Below, in pieces: positions 37,403 to 45,431 of a DNA stretch of 64,000 nt. Both the position numbers and the translations under genes were made by a program. This DNA is from Acidobacteriaceae bacterium (GTDB lineage Bacteria > Acidobacteriota > Terriglobia > Terriglobales > Acidobacteriaceae), in assembly GCA_025462885.1 (NCBI GenBank), contig JAOAPN010000005.1, forward strand, positions 149,679-213,678, given 5' to 3'. The stretch's first letter is position 1, and the number at the start of each line of letters is the position of its first letter. The notes beneath the pieces are model-generated. The model did not search any database. It saw nothing but the letters and a program-made list of their open reading frames with translations, and was not told the origin of the DNA.

Positions 37403-37932
37403 CACTGCTTAGAGCTTACAACCCGATGCAAAGTCCAAGCGCGATGCCACCACAGGCGCTATTATCGTGGGTCTGGCCCGATTCCGAAGGATCCTTGAGT
37501 TCGCCTCGTCCGCCTTGGGCAAAGGTGCATAACACCAGACGCTAGAGTGCCTTATATTGAGGATGATTTTGAGAAATGCCCTTCCGTCGGCGGTTGGTTA
37601 ACCGGCACCCAACAGCACCTTCGCGTTTTAGCTAATTGCGGCATGTCTCGAGATCTCTTGGACTTGCTGAGTTCAACAGAACAGACCTCTGCCGAAGCCC
37701 GGCAGGGCTCTGCAGATTGATCCTCTCAAGTCGGCTGGTGTCCGCCGATCTGTCTCCGCGTAGTCTTCGGTTGGGGTATCAGGCCAACGCGCGTTTCGGG
37801 CACAGATCCTGCTGGAAACGTGCGTTGGCGATTTATCGCCAACTGAGAAAAAAGAGACTGCCAACTTCTGGTTTCGTCCAAAGGCATGCTCGCGAAGGGT
37901 AAAACTATCCAAATAGCTGCGAAGCAGTTCTT
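37403..37932. other. Intergenic stretch, nothing recognised
   Basis: About 530 bases between the DUF5677-like gene and the end of the molybdenum hydroxylase operon. Short frames are present but none has a family signature or good ribosome site. A repeated AGTTCTTCTAA-like string near 37925-37950 is minor. No RNA gene or operator is supported. Confidence 0.35.
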
Positions 37933-40275
37933 CTAAGAGGCAGTTCTTCTAATTTGAAGCAATCGGGTGACGTAGGCGGGTGTCAGAGGGATTCGACGGG
38001 AGTGAATGCCGGTGGCGTCGTGGAAAGCGGCGGCGATCGCGGGCGGGCAGACCGCATTAGCAGCCTCGGAACCTCCGCCGTAGCCTTTGTCGTCGCGAGA
38101 GATCTGCACGGTTTTGATCTCGGGCATCTCGGCCATGGTAAGAATTTTGTAACTGGTCCAGAGGGTGCTAGTTATCTTGCCAGTGTCGAAAGTGGTCTCT
38201 TCCTTAAGTGCTTCGCTGATGCCCATGACGACGCCGCTGAGCATACAGCGCTCGAGTTGGCGCGGGTTGATGATCTTGCCGGGGTCTGCGCCTATGGTGA
38301 ACCTTGTCACCTGGATAACACCGGTGGAGGGGGTGACGATGATCTCTGCGATGCCAGCCCAGCAGGCGTTCTGGCGCACCATCAGGCACATGCCGCGGCC
38401 ATGCAGCTGATTGCCTTCGGTACCACGTGGGTTGGGATTGGGTGACGGTCGCGGCTGCCACTCTGCGGCTTTTGCGGTGGCGTGGATGAGATCGATGAGG
38501 CGTTGATCAGAGGTGTGCCGGATACGAAAGGCGATGGGGTCGGTGCCGGTGGCAGCGGCGGCTTCGTTGAGGAGAGATTCGAGGGCGAAGTTCTGCTGGC
38601 GCTGACCGGGAGTGCGCATGATGATTCCACGCATGCCGACACCGTTGGGTGAGTCGTCGCCGAGATTGGGCATGCCGTAGACCTCTTCACGACGATGTGC
38701 GATGCGGTCGTAGGCCCACTCCGTAGCGACCCAATAGCCGGGCTTTGGCTGAAGGGTGGGCATGCCGGCGAGGATTGCCCCAACGATGCGTGCGTCGTTG
38801 GACTGCGGCGAGTAGAACGAACTCTTGAGGGCTGTGATGTGGTTGTTAGCGTCAAGGCCGCAGGCGATGTCTTCGACCCAGCCGGGCGAACTGGCTGACC
38901 AGGCGAGGTCGTCCTGCAGTGTCCATTGAACGCGCACTGGTTTGCCAGTGATCTGCGAAAGGATGACGGCGTCGCCTTCGGCACCATCGCCCCCAAAAGT
39001 GGTGCGGCCGAACTGTCCGGCGTGATCGAGCCAGCGCACGACAACCTTTTCGACGGATATTGAAAGCGTGTTGGCAATCTGTGCTCGCAGACCTTGCGAG
39101 TTGGCCGAATGCGACCAGACGGTGACAGAACCGTCAGCGTGAACGTCGGCTACGGCGACGAAGGGACCGATTGGCGCATGCTTAATGAAGGGCTGTTCGT
39201 AGGTGGCGGAGACTTGTCTTGCGGATGCGCTGAGAGCAGCTACCGTTTCTTCCGTGCTGCCCTTGCCCTCAGGGGGAGTGGCCCACTTGTGGCTGCGGAG
39301 GGCTTCGGTGAGCTTGTCGCTGGTGGGAAGGCCCGCCCAGTTGGTCCATCTGGTGTTTGCGGCTAGGGTCTGCGATGCGCTGACGGCTTCCCACTCGTTG
39401 GGGGAGACGACGGCGACCAGGTTCTTTTTCACGATGACCTGTGCGTTGGGGAATATTGTCTTGTCGAGCGTGCCTACGGAGAGGAGCGTGGAGCCGAGCG
39501 TGGCAGGTCGCACCATGCGGGCATGCAGCATGTTGGGTAGAGTGACATCGCAGGTCCACTGCGTGCGGCCAGTGACCTTGTCGGGGATGCCGGGCATAGG
39601 GTTTGAGGTGCCGACGATCTTGTACTTGCTCATCGGGCGTGTTGGGGGATTGCCGAGCACGACAAGGCCGTCAAGGCCGGAAAGACCATTCCATGATTTA
39701 GGGTCTACGCTGGCGGTCCCGCCGGAGACGGGGATAGTGAGGTCAAGTCGTTGATTGCGGACGAGGTCGGTGTAGCTGATCTTTTGTTCGTTGCTGGAGA
39801 CGATACCGTCTTCGACGGTAAGTGAATCGACGGGAGCGCGGAGCTTTTTCGATGCAAGGCGTAGGAGTGCCTGGTAAGTGTAGGCGCCGACCTTGCGCAG
39901 ATTGTCGGCTCCGCTAAGAAAACCGGCGGAGTAGCCGCCGTCCGGTGTGCGATCAGTATCCCCCATGATGAGCCGGATGGTATCGGGGCGAACGCAGAGC
40001 TCTTCGGCGATGATCTGCGGATAGAAGCCGCTCATGCCTGTGCCGATTTCGGTGCGGCCTGTGCGAACGATAATGGCGCCGTCGTCGCGTAGCTCAAGCC
40101 ATGAAGCGATGGAGATGGAGCGCGACGATGAGGCTTGCGGTGCTTGTGCACCCAGTCGAGGTGTGGCGAGCGAGACGATGAGCGCACCTCCACTCTGTAG
40201 AAAGCCGCGCCGGGTGAGGCGAGGGAGCAGCGCTCGCGAAGAGGTGGGAATCGAAGACGGAAGAGTGACGTTCAT
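37933..40275 (-). CDS. Molybdenum hydroxylase large subunit (IorB/xanthine dehydrogenase family), Tat-exported
   Basis: A 780-residue molybdopterin-binding subunit resembling isoquinoline 1-oxidoreductase beta. The N-terminus has a Tat signal (LTRRGFLQSGGALIVSLATP). Then come the aldehyde-oxidase-type a/b hammerhead and MoCo domains: GRTEIGTGMSGFYPQIIAEE, AHIGPFVAVADVHADGSVTV-like strands (here HAPIGPFVAVADVHADGS), NGVGMRGIIMRTPGQRQQNF, and near the C-terminus GYGGGSEAANAVCPPAIAAA, whose Glu is the expected catalytic base. It should hydroxylate an N-heterocycle or aldehyde in the periplasm, passing electrons to the 2Fe-2S subunit encoded 12 bases upstream. GAGG precedes the ATG. Last gene of a PadR-headed operon. 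Confidence 0.9.
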   Translation of the reverse strand: MNVTLPSSIPTSSRALLPRLTRRGFLQSGGALIVSLATPRLGAQAPQASSSRSISIASWLELRDDGAIIVRTGRTEIGTGMSGFYPQIIAEELCVRPDTIRLIMGDTDRTPDGGYSAGFLSGADNLRKVGAYTYQALLRLASKKLRAPVDSLTVEDGIVSSNEQKISYTDLVRNQRLDLTIPVSGGTASVDPKSWNGLSGLDGLVVLGNPPTRPMSKYKIVGTSNPMPGIPDKVTGRTQWTCDVTLPNMLHARMVRPATLGSTLLSVGTLDKTIFPNAQVIVKKNLVAVVSPNEWEAVSASQTLAANTRWTNWAGLPTSDKLTEALRSHKWATPPEGKGSTEETVAALSASARQVSATYEQPFIKHAPIGPFVAVADVHADGSVTVWSHSANSQGLRAQIANTLSISVEKVVVRWLDHAGQFGRTTFGGDGAEGDAVILSQITGKPVRVQWTLQDDLAWSASSPGWVEDIACGLDANNHITALKSSFYSPQSNDARIVGAILAGMPTLQPKPGYWVATEWAYDRIAHRREEVYGMPNLGDDSPNGVGMRGIIMRTPGQRQQNFALESLLNEAAAATGTDPIAFRIRHTSDQRLIDLIHATAKAAEWQPRPSPNPNPRGTEGNQLHGRGMCLMVRQNACWAGIAEIIVTPSTGVIQVTRFTIGADPGKIINPRQLERCMLSGVVMGISEALKEETTFDTGKITSTLWTSYKILTMAEMPEIKTVQISRDDKGYGGGSEAANAVCPPAIAAAFHDATGIHSRRIPLTPAYVTRLLQIRRTAS

Positions 40276-40287
40276 GGCGATGCCTCG

Positions 40288-40806
40288 TCAGGACTTCATG
40301 GTCATGGAAGCTCGCTGCACAGCGCGGATGATGGCGGCATAGGTTCCGCAGCGGCAGAGGTGGGGCGATGGCGGTTTATTGGTATAGGCGTCCTTGATCT
40401 GCGCAACGCTAGGCGATGGGTTGGTGGCGAGCAGCTCAGCGGCAGCGATCATCATGCCGCTCTGGCAGTAGCCGCACTGCGGTACCTGTTCGTCGATCCA
40501 CGCCTGCTGTACTGGATGGAGTGTGCCGCCGTCGGCGGTCGCTCCTTTGCTTTGCGCCCACAGCAAAGGCAAGCCTTCGAGGGTAGTGACCTTCTTGCCG
40601 GCGGTGGCGGCGATGGGCGTGATGCAGGAGCGAACCTCTGCTCCGTCTACCAGTACAGCGCAGGCACCGCACTGAGCAAGACCACAGCCGTATCGCGGGC
40701 CGCTGAGTCTCAGCTCGTTTCGCAGAACGTAGAGCAATGGAGTCTCAGGCGCAGAGGTGATGGCGCGGTCATGTCCATTGACGTTAGTAGTCAGCTGGTC
40801 TGCCAT
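40288..40806 (-). CDS. 2Fe-2S subunit of molybdenum hydroxylase (IorA-like)
   Basis: A 172-residue small subunit. Plant-type 2Fe-2S cluster ligands: YGCGLAQCGACAVLVDG, with the fourth Cys in VRSC. The second cluster uses QCGYCQSGMM and HLCRCGTY in the C-terminal helical domain. There is no signal peptide, so export would be by hitchhiking with the Tat-targeted large subunit. ATG 40806 is chosen because AAAGGAG precedes it at the right distance; the open frame extends further but overlaps the upstream gene. It starts 16 bases inside the end of the membrane-protein gene and ends 12 bases before the large subunit, so the genes are co-transcribed. Confidence 0.92.
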   Translation of the reverse strand: MADQLTTNVNGHDRAITSAPETPLLYVLRNELRLSGPRYGCGLAQCGACAVLVDGAEVRSCITPIAATAGKKVTTLEGLPLLWAQSKGATADGGTLHPVQQAWIDEQVPQCGYCQSGMMIAAAELLATNPSPSVAQIKDAYTNKPPSPHLCRCGTYAAIIRAVQRASMTMKS

Positions 40807-41513
40807 GGGCGATGCTCCTTTCGCGAGTTCGTTCCATGTGCCGCAGTGGCGACGAGATACCAAGCGGGCCAACTGAGCGCCCAGTTGGGAAGCCATGCAC
40901 CCTTACTGGTCCATGTGGGAATGGTGAGCACTGTGATGATTGCTGCGAGAAAGATGGCAGAGCGCAGGCGGATATGGGCGAAATGCAGGCCGCGAATAAG
41001 TCCCCAGGCTGCTGGAATCATGAACAGAAGGAGGCAAAACCGCGAGAGCGATTCAATGCGAAAGCTCGCGAGGCAGAAGGCACAAGGCAAGAACGATAAC
41101 GCGACGCTTATGCGCACGGTGCGGCGCGAGATCGATCCCACGACGAAGGCCCCGGTGAAGGACCATGCGAGGAGCAACACGACGTTTGAGAGCAGGAGCG
41201 CGAGACCGGGACCGAGAGTCATATTCACACCCTGGAGGATGCTGGCGTTGATCCAGCGCTGGCCGGATTGCGCAATGGAGACGGAGAGGCCCATGAGCGT
41301 GAGACTTAACGGGATAGCAAGACCGAAGGCGGCGAGCCATGGCCGCCAGCTCTTCCAAAGCACAATGCGGCGGCGAAAGTAGAGATCAAGGACATCGGCG
41401 ATGCTGCGCCAGTTGTTGCTGCCGAGTTCGGTAAGGTCACCAAGGACTGCTTCGCGCTCGCAAGGCGCGAGAAGGGATGAAACAGCCTGAAGCAAAGCGG
41501 CCGAAAAGCTCAT
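40791..41513 (-). CDS. Membrane protein with permease-prefix-like N-terminus
   Basis: A 240-residue membrane protein. The first ~40 residues (LLAPCEREAVLGDLTELGSN) resemble the short prefix domain that precedes membrane segments in Acidobacteriota permease-type proteins usually paired with PadR regulators. Four to six hydrophobic helices follow (PWLAAFGLAIPLSLTLMGLS, LALLLSNVVLLLAWSFTGAF, SAIFLAAIITVLTIPTW). No transporter or enzyme motif is seen. It overlaps the PadR gene upstream by four bases (ATGA) and the 2Fe-2S subunit gene downstream by 16, so it belongs to the molybdenum-hydroxylase operon. A role in membrane anchoring or electron transfer is possible but unproved. Confidence 0.7.
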   Translation of the reverse strand: MSFSAALLQAVSSLLAPCEREAVLGDLTELGSNNWRSIADVLDLYFRRRIVLWKSWRPWLAAFGLAIPLSLTLMGLSVSIAQSGQRWINASILQGVNMTLGPGLALLLSNVVLLLAWSFTGAFVVGSISRRTVRISVALSFLPCAFCLASFRIESLSRFCLLLFMIPAAWGLIRGLHFAHIRLRSAIFLAAIITVLTIPTWTSKGAWLPNWALSWPAWYLVATAAHGTNSRKEHRPWQTS

Positions 41514-41839
41514 GCAGTCTCCTTTCCTCTTTCGATGGCCCAGGAAACAGTGCGGCTGACGCGCATAATCGCGATATAGAACTCTTTAGCGGCGTGAACG
41601 CCCTGCGGAGTAAGCCGCACCATTCGTTTGGCGCGACCGCCACGCTCCGCCGTCGCTTCGCCCATCCATGTAGTGAGCATGCCTTTGGCCTCGAGACGAT
41701 CAATCGTGGTGTAGAGTGCTCCGATAGAACAGCGGCGACCAGTAGCGCTCTCGATCTGCTCGCGGATGGCCGCACCATAGGCATCTTCGCCAAGGGTGGC
41801 AGCAGCGGTAAGAAGGACGTATTCGAACTCTCCGACCAT
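41510..41839 (-). CDS. PadR-family transcriptional regulator
   Basis: A 109-residue PadR regulator: EFEYVLLTAAATLGEDAYGA, IREQIESATGRRCSIGALYT, TIDRLEAKGMLTTWMGEATA, ERGGRAKRMVRLTPQGVHAA. The winged helix and the GAL-Y-T-T-I-D-R-L-E signature are clear. It heads the operon with the membrane protein and the IorA/IorB-like subunits. A promoter TTGACA-N18-CACAAT puts transcription start within a few bases of the ATG, and an inverted repeat covers both the -10 and the start codon, so autoregulation on a leaderless or nearly leaderless mRNA is likely. No Shine-Dalgarno is seen. Confidence 0.9.
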   Translation of the reverse strand: MVGEFEYVLLTAAATLGEDAYGAAIREQIESATGRRCSIGALYTTIDRLEAKGMLTTWMGEATAERGGRAKRMVRLTPQGVHAAKEFYIAIMRVSRTVSWAIERGKETA

Positions 41840-41878
41840 TAGAACTACATTGTGATTCTAATGATTGAGCGATGTCAA
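41838..41878 (-). promoter_or_regulatory. PadR operon promoter and operator
   Basis: On the minus strand: -35 TTGACA at 41878-41873, 18-base spacer, -10 CACAAT at 41854-41849, then nine bases to ATG 41839. The inverted repeat ATTAGAA-N11-TTCTAAT spans 41838-41862, overlapping the -10 and the first bases of the gene. It is a strong candidate PadR operator. Confidence 0.6.
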
Positions 41879-42135
41879 GCGAAAGACGGATTGTCTCCTC
41901 TGCTTAGCTGCACGTACTCCAGGTCGGTTTGCAGGGAGTCACGGTCATTCCGGAGTGACAGGCGACCGGAAGTTAGGCCTCAGTTGTTGATAACAGGCCA
42001 CGTCCCTCAAAGAGTGCATTGGCGATTTACCACTCATCGGGAACCGGCCCTCCTGGAAAGTGCGTGAGTGAAGCGAAGCGTGCTTATCGTTCGTAATTCT
42101 GCCAACTGCAACGGTTGTGACGCAATCGTGCTCAG
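41879..42135. other. Divergent intergenic region, nothing further recognised
   Basis: Between the PadR operon promoter and the DyP promoter. No coding frame with family resemblance, RNA gene or further strong palindrome. Confidence 0.3.
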
Positions 42136-42166
42136 TTGAATTGGCTAAGATGGTGCTCGATATAAT
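42136..42166 (+). promoter_or_regulatory. DyP gene promoter placing transcription start at the ATG
   Basis: -35 TTGAAT at 42136-42141, 19-base spacer, consensus -10 TATAAT at 42161-42166. The expected transcription start, about seven bases downstream, coincides with ATG 42173, and there is no ribosome-binding site, so the message is probably leaderless. Confidence 0.55.
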
Positions 42167-42172
42167 GCCTGC

Positions 42173-43057
42173 ATGTACACGCTTCAGGCTGGAATCTTCG
42201 CTCTTGGAACTTCTTCTCACGCGTACCTGGAGTTCGACCTCCTGGACACGAAGAAATGCAAGGAGTTCGCCTCTACCATCGCCGCTATCCGTGAACCACG
42301 AACCACCACGGGAGGAGTGAACTTCGTCATTGGATTTCGGCCTGAGCTTTGGAGCGATATCGTTCCAGACGACGCTCCTCCGGGCGTGGTGGGCTTCAAC
42401 AAGGAGATCCAGGGCACAGAGGGATTCGTGATGCCAGCCACGCAACACGATGCGCTGGTATGGATGTCCGGCAGTACGTATGACGTTATCTTCGATATGG
42501 CCCGTACGGTCATCCATGACCTCGCAGGGCAAGCGTCGCTAGCGGAAGAAACATCCAGTTGGGCTTACCGGCACGATCGCGATCTTACCGGCTTCATTGA
42601 TGGCTCGGAGAATCCGACGCTACTCGACGCTCCGATGGATGCACTCCTGCCCGAAGGAGTTCCCGGCGCTGCCGGCTCAGTCCTATTGCTGCAAAAGTGG
42701 AAGCACAAAACGGCGGAGTGGGAGGCTGTGCCGGTCAAGCAGCAGGAACTCATCATGGGGCGCACCAAGCTCGACAGCATCGAGCTTAAGAACAAGCCAG
42801 CGGACTCGCACGTCGCCAGCACCGATCAGGACAAGTTTGGCAACATCTTTCGCCGTAACATGCCCTACGGAAATGTCGAGGACCATGGCACCGTGTTCGT
42901 TGGATTCAGTGCAGACCAGAAGCGGCTCTCCAGAATGCTGGATAGCATGGCGGGCCTTCTCACCGGCAAGCGCGATGCGCTTACACGTTACGCGCAGCCG
43001 TTGACTGGCTCCTATTACTTCGTGCCTTCCGTCGAGAGCCTGCGGGGCTTACGGTAA
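42173..43057 (+). CDS. DyP-type heme peroxidase
   Basis: A 294-residue dye-decolorising peroxidase. The catalytic GFIDGSENP motif carries the distal Asp143; the proximal heme ligand is His213 in PADSHVAST, and the distal Arg is about 228 in FRRNMPYG. Length and sequence fit the compact YfeX-like group of DyP enzymes that oxidise dyes, phenols and porphyrins with H2O2. No signal peptide, so cytoplasmic. The C-terminus (SVESLRGLR) does not look like an encapsulin cargo peptide, and no encapsulin gene is nearby. The promoter suggests a leaderless mRNA. Divergent from the PadR/molybdenum hydroxylase operon. Confidence 0.9.
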   Translation: MYTLQAGIFALGTSSHAYLEFDLLDTKKCKEFASTIAAIREPRTTTGGVNFVIGFRPELWSDIVPDDAPPGVVGFNKEIQGTEGFVMPATQHDALVWMSGSTYDVIFDMARTVIHDLAGQASLAEETSSWAYRHDRDLTGFIDGSENPTLLDAPMDALLPEGVPGAAGSVLLLQKWKHKTAEWEAVPVKQQELIMGRTKLDSIELKNKPADSHVASTDQDKFGNIFRRNMPYGNVEDHGTVFVGFSADQKRLSRMLDSMAGLLTGKRDALTRYAQPLTGSYYFVPSVESLRGLR

Positions 43058-43365
43058 GGCGACCACCAAACATCACCGCTTCTGGCCCTTAGAGGAGCGA
43101 GTTATTGTCGTTCTCAACTGACGCTAACAGGCCGAGTCACTCACTGAGTCCTAAACAGATAGCTTTGTGGTGCCCGGATGCATCGTCGGCAAACGAGAAG
43201 TAATCATCGACGATGATCGGCATTCTGATACCGTGAAGGCGTCGCTCCTGGCGTGAGGTTAATAAGACTCTGATAGTTCCCGTATCCACCGATTGGAAGA
43301 TTTCTGAGTTCTTTCGTTGAAAGCGCTCCATGAATCACTCCGCTATCGGTCTGAAGTTAGTTCGA
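43058..43365. other. Intergenic stretch, nothing recognised
   Basis: About 310 bases after the DyP gene. A 64-codon minus-strand frame here (43137-43331) has no family resemblance. No hairpin with T-run or RNA gene is evident. Confidence 0.3.
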
Positions 43366-43666
43366 GGATGTGCTCACTTCCACAGACTGGTCGACAGCGC
43401 CCACAGTGAGAACTTCATCCGAACGCACAGGGGGCGAGATTGTGGAACGCGTAGGACCCGGATTCGTCGGTCTTGCCGCTGATGCTTGTCCCGGTTGATG
43501 CATTGGTTGCCGTCACGGAAACGCTGGCCAGGATTCTTCCATCAGGATCCGTGATTGTCCCGACCATTGTTCCGTACAGTACCTGGGCGAAAGCAGCACT
43601 AGAAGTCATCGGCATTAGAGCCGCTAAACAACATAGGGCAACTTTGAATAATGCTTTCAATTTCAT
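43366..43666 (-). pseudogene. TonB-dependent receptor, 5' remnant with internal deletion
   Basis: AAGGAG precedes ATG 43666, which opens a signal peptide (LFKVALCCLAALMPMTSSAA) and a carboxypeptidase-regulatory-like strand set (GTMVGTITDPDGRILASVSV, TDESGSYAFHNLAP). The frame stops at 43415, but in another frame just downstream EVLTVGAVDQSVEVST follows, the sequence normally ~35 residues further along in such receptors. So an internal piece and the whole plug and barrel have been lost. Only the first ~100 codons of a ~1100-codon gene remain. Confidence 0.75.
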
Positions 43667-43808
43667 TTCAATTCTCCTTTCAAATGGTTTGTCGTGCGTT
43701 CATTGCTCGCGGCCCAGCACATGAGACCGCTACCGATACCCGCAAGCGTGAAGCGTTGATGTTGGGCCGATGCAAAGCGTAAGTAGGAGGAAACCTTGGG
43801 CCCGGGAA

Positions 43809-45088
43809 TCAGCTGCAGGTGTAAGGGCCGAACTGAGCAATTACCCGGTCCTGCTCGTCGGAATTGTCGAGAATGACGATGCGGAAGGTTTGGCCACCCG
43901 GGTCCACACGAACGACTGTGTGGCCGTTCTGATTTTTGAAGTCCGCGATGCGCTGGTTGGCGATTCGATTCTCCTCCTTCATCGCGGTGGAGAAGATATC
44001 GCGATGGGAGGGATAGAGGGATGTGCTGAGCATGTTCGCCAGCGTATTCACGGTCGGGTGGACTGAGTCCCACGCCAAGATGAGAAACACCTGGGGACGG
44101 AGCGCCCGGACAAGGCCCGGTCCATCCGCGTCGGCATAGCCATGATGGTTGACGACCGCGACCGCGACCGCGACCTCGACCGGTCCGGCAGCCTGCGCGA
44201 TTGGAGTTTCAATATCGCGCCAGGGCGCATTGCGTAATCGGTGCTATTGCTCAGGTCACCCCCGGTGTAATAGTCAAATTGGCCGTAGCTTAGGCGAAGC
44301 GCGAGCGAGCACATGTTTTCGGTGGGATAGTCATTCCTGGACAGGGACGTGAGGTCCGGAAACTGATGCTTCGTCGTATCGGAGGTACCACTCCAGACTT
44401 CTCCATTTGCCCCCAGGTTTCTCACGGAGAAACTGGGATAGGCCTCAGGATTGCGAAGCAGGCTGATCTGCTTGCTGGAACCGACTTGAATCCGCTGTGC
44501 CGAAGCTCCTCTGCGCACCTGTTCCTGAATGAACCGGATGTAGTTTGTCTGGTGAGCATCGTTCAAGGGGAGCGGATAGTCGTAACTCGGATAGTTGCGA
44601 TCAATAAAGCGGCGGATGGGGAGGATCTCCGCGACGTCGGAAACTCCCGTCAAATGGTAGTCTCCGTATCTTGAACGCGGCAGCTCCGGCGTGACCTCTC
44701 CCATATGGTCGGCGTGAAAGTGAGTCAGGACGAAGTAATCGATCTCTTTACAGTCCGCTGCGCGCAGATGTCTCATGGCATAGCGAGCGAGCCATTCCCC
44801 AGGTCTGCGGGAGTTGTCAGGCTTCGGCGCAATCGTGTATTCCAAGGGAACGTAGATCGCCCCTGCATCCACCATCATCGTGGTGCCGTCCGGGCACAGG
44901 ATGAGAGTCGAGTTGCCACATCCCGTCGAGATGTGATGGACATCGAGCATCCCCGGCTTCCACGGTTCGTACGCGACAGAGGCAGCACTCGCGCCCCACG
45001 GTACGAGCGGGCTTATGGAAAGGGATGCTGACGTTGCCATCAACTTGCGAATAAAACAACGGCGGCTGGGAGAAAAGGTGTTCATCAT
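43809..45088 (-). pseudogene. Secreted metallo-beta-lactamase-fold hydrolase, frameshifted
   Basis: The start is taken at ATG 45088 (or the adjacent ATG 45085). It opens a Tat-like signal (SRRCFIRKLMATSASLSISP, then ...GASAAS). The mature part has the metallo-beta-lactamase core: DVHHISTGCGNSTLILCPDG, MMVDAGAIY, and the metal-binding LTHFHADHMG. Near 44232 the frame shifts by one (TACGC for TACGGC). The other frame continues NAPWRDIETPIAQAAGPVEV to NHHGYADADGPGLVRALRPQ and ends FRIVILDNSDEQDRVIAQFG at 43809. Restoring one G gives a ~426-residue protein resembling ComEC/Rec2-type metallo-hydrolases. An upstream GTG (45256) would add an unlikely extension. Substrate unknown. Confidence 0.75.
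44154..44183. repeat. Hexanucleotide tandem repeat in coding sequence
   Basis: Five units of GACCGC-like sequence (three perfect GACCGC, then GACCTC and GACCGG). On the minus strand in the family frame they encode Val-Glu-Val-Ala-Val-Ala-Val-Ala-Val. Copy-number change would add or remove Val-Ala pairs without shifting the frame. Confidence 0.7.
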
Positions 45089-45431
45089 CGAAGATTCATC
45101 CGCGTGTGAAGTGTGATTCGCCGCAAAGACGCACACGACGCCAACCAGAGCGAGCTTGAGGAACGGTTCTGTGAAGGGACGACGTATGCTGATTTGTCTT
45201 GAATCAACTTGAATGTGTCTGAAGTCGGGGGTGCGGACAATACACATTGCGTCCACGTGAGGTAATTTTGAGGTCTGCAGGCAAGCAATTTATTTTCATG
45301 CGTTTACGCACTCATCGTGATGCGCCTTCACAGAATTTTCATATTGATTGCCTACACTGAAGCCGTGGATCTCCCCACATGGCGCGGTTCGGGGAACCCA
45401 TCGAACCTAGCGATGCGACTGAGCCGATCCG
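45089..45431. other. Divergent promoter region
   Basis: About 340 bases between the metallo-hydrolase gene and the winged-helix/propeller regulator. AT-richer than its surroundings around 45280-45360 (for example CAGAATTTTCATATTGATTG). It probably holds both promoters, but no -35/-10 pair or palindrome stands out enough to call. Confidence 0.35.

Noticed and set aside
40360..41382. 340-codon plus-strand frame
   Set aside because: It lies entirely antisense to the IorA-like and membrane-protein genes, has no motifs and no ribosome site; a shadow of GC-rich coding sequence.
43030..43057. Encapsulin cargo peptide at the DyP C-terminus
   Set aside because: The terminal residues do not fit the hydrophobic GxLxIGSLK-like pattern and no encapsulin gene is in the window.
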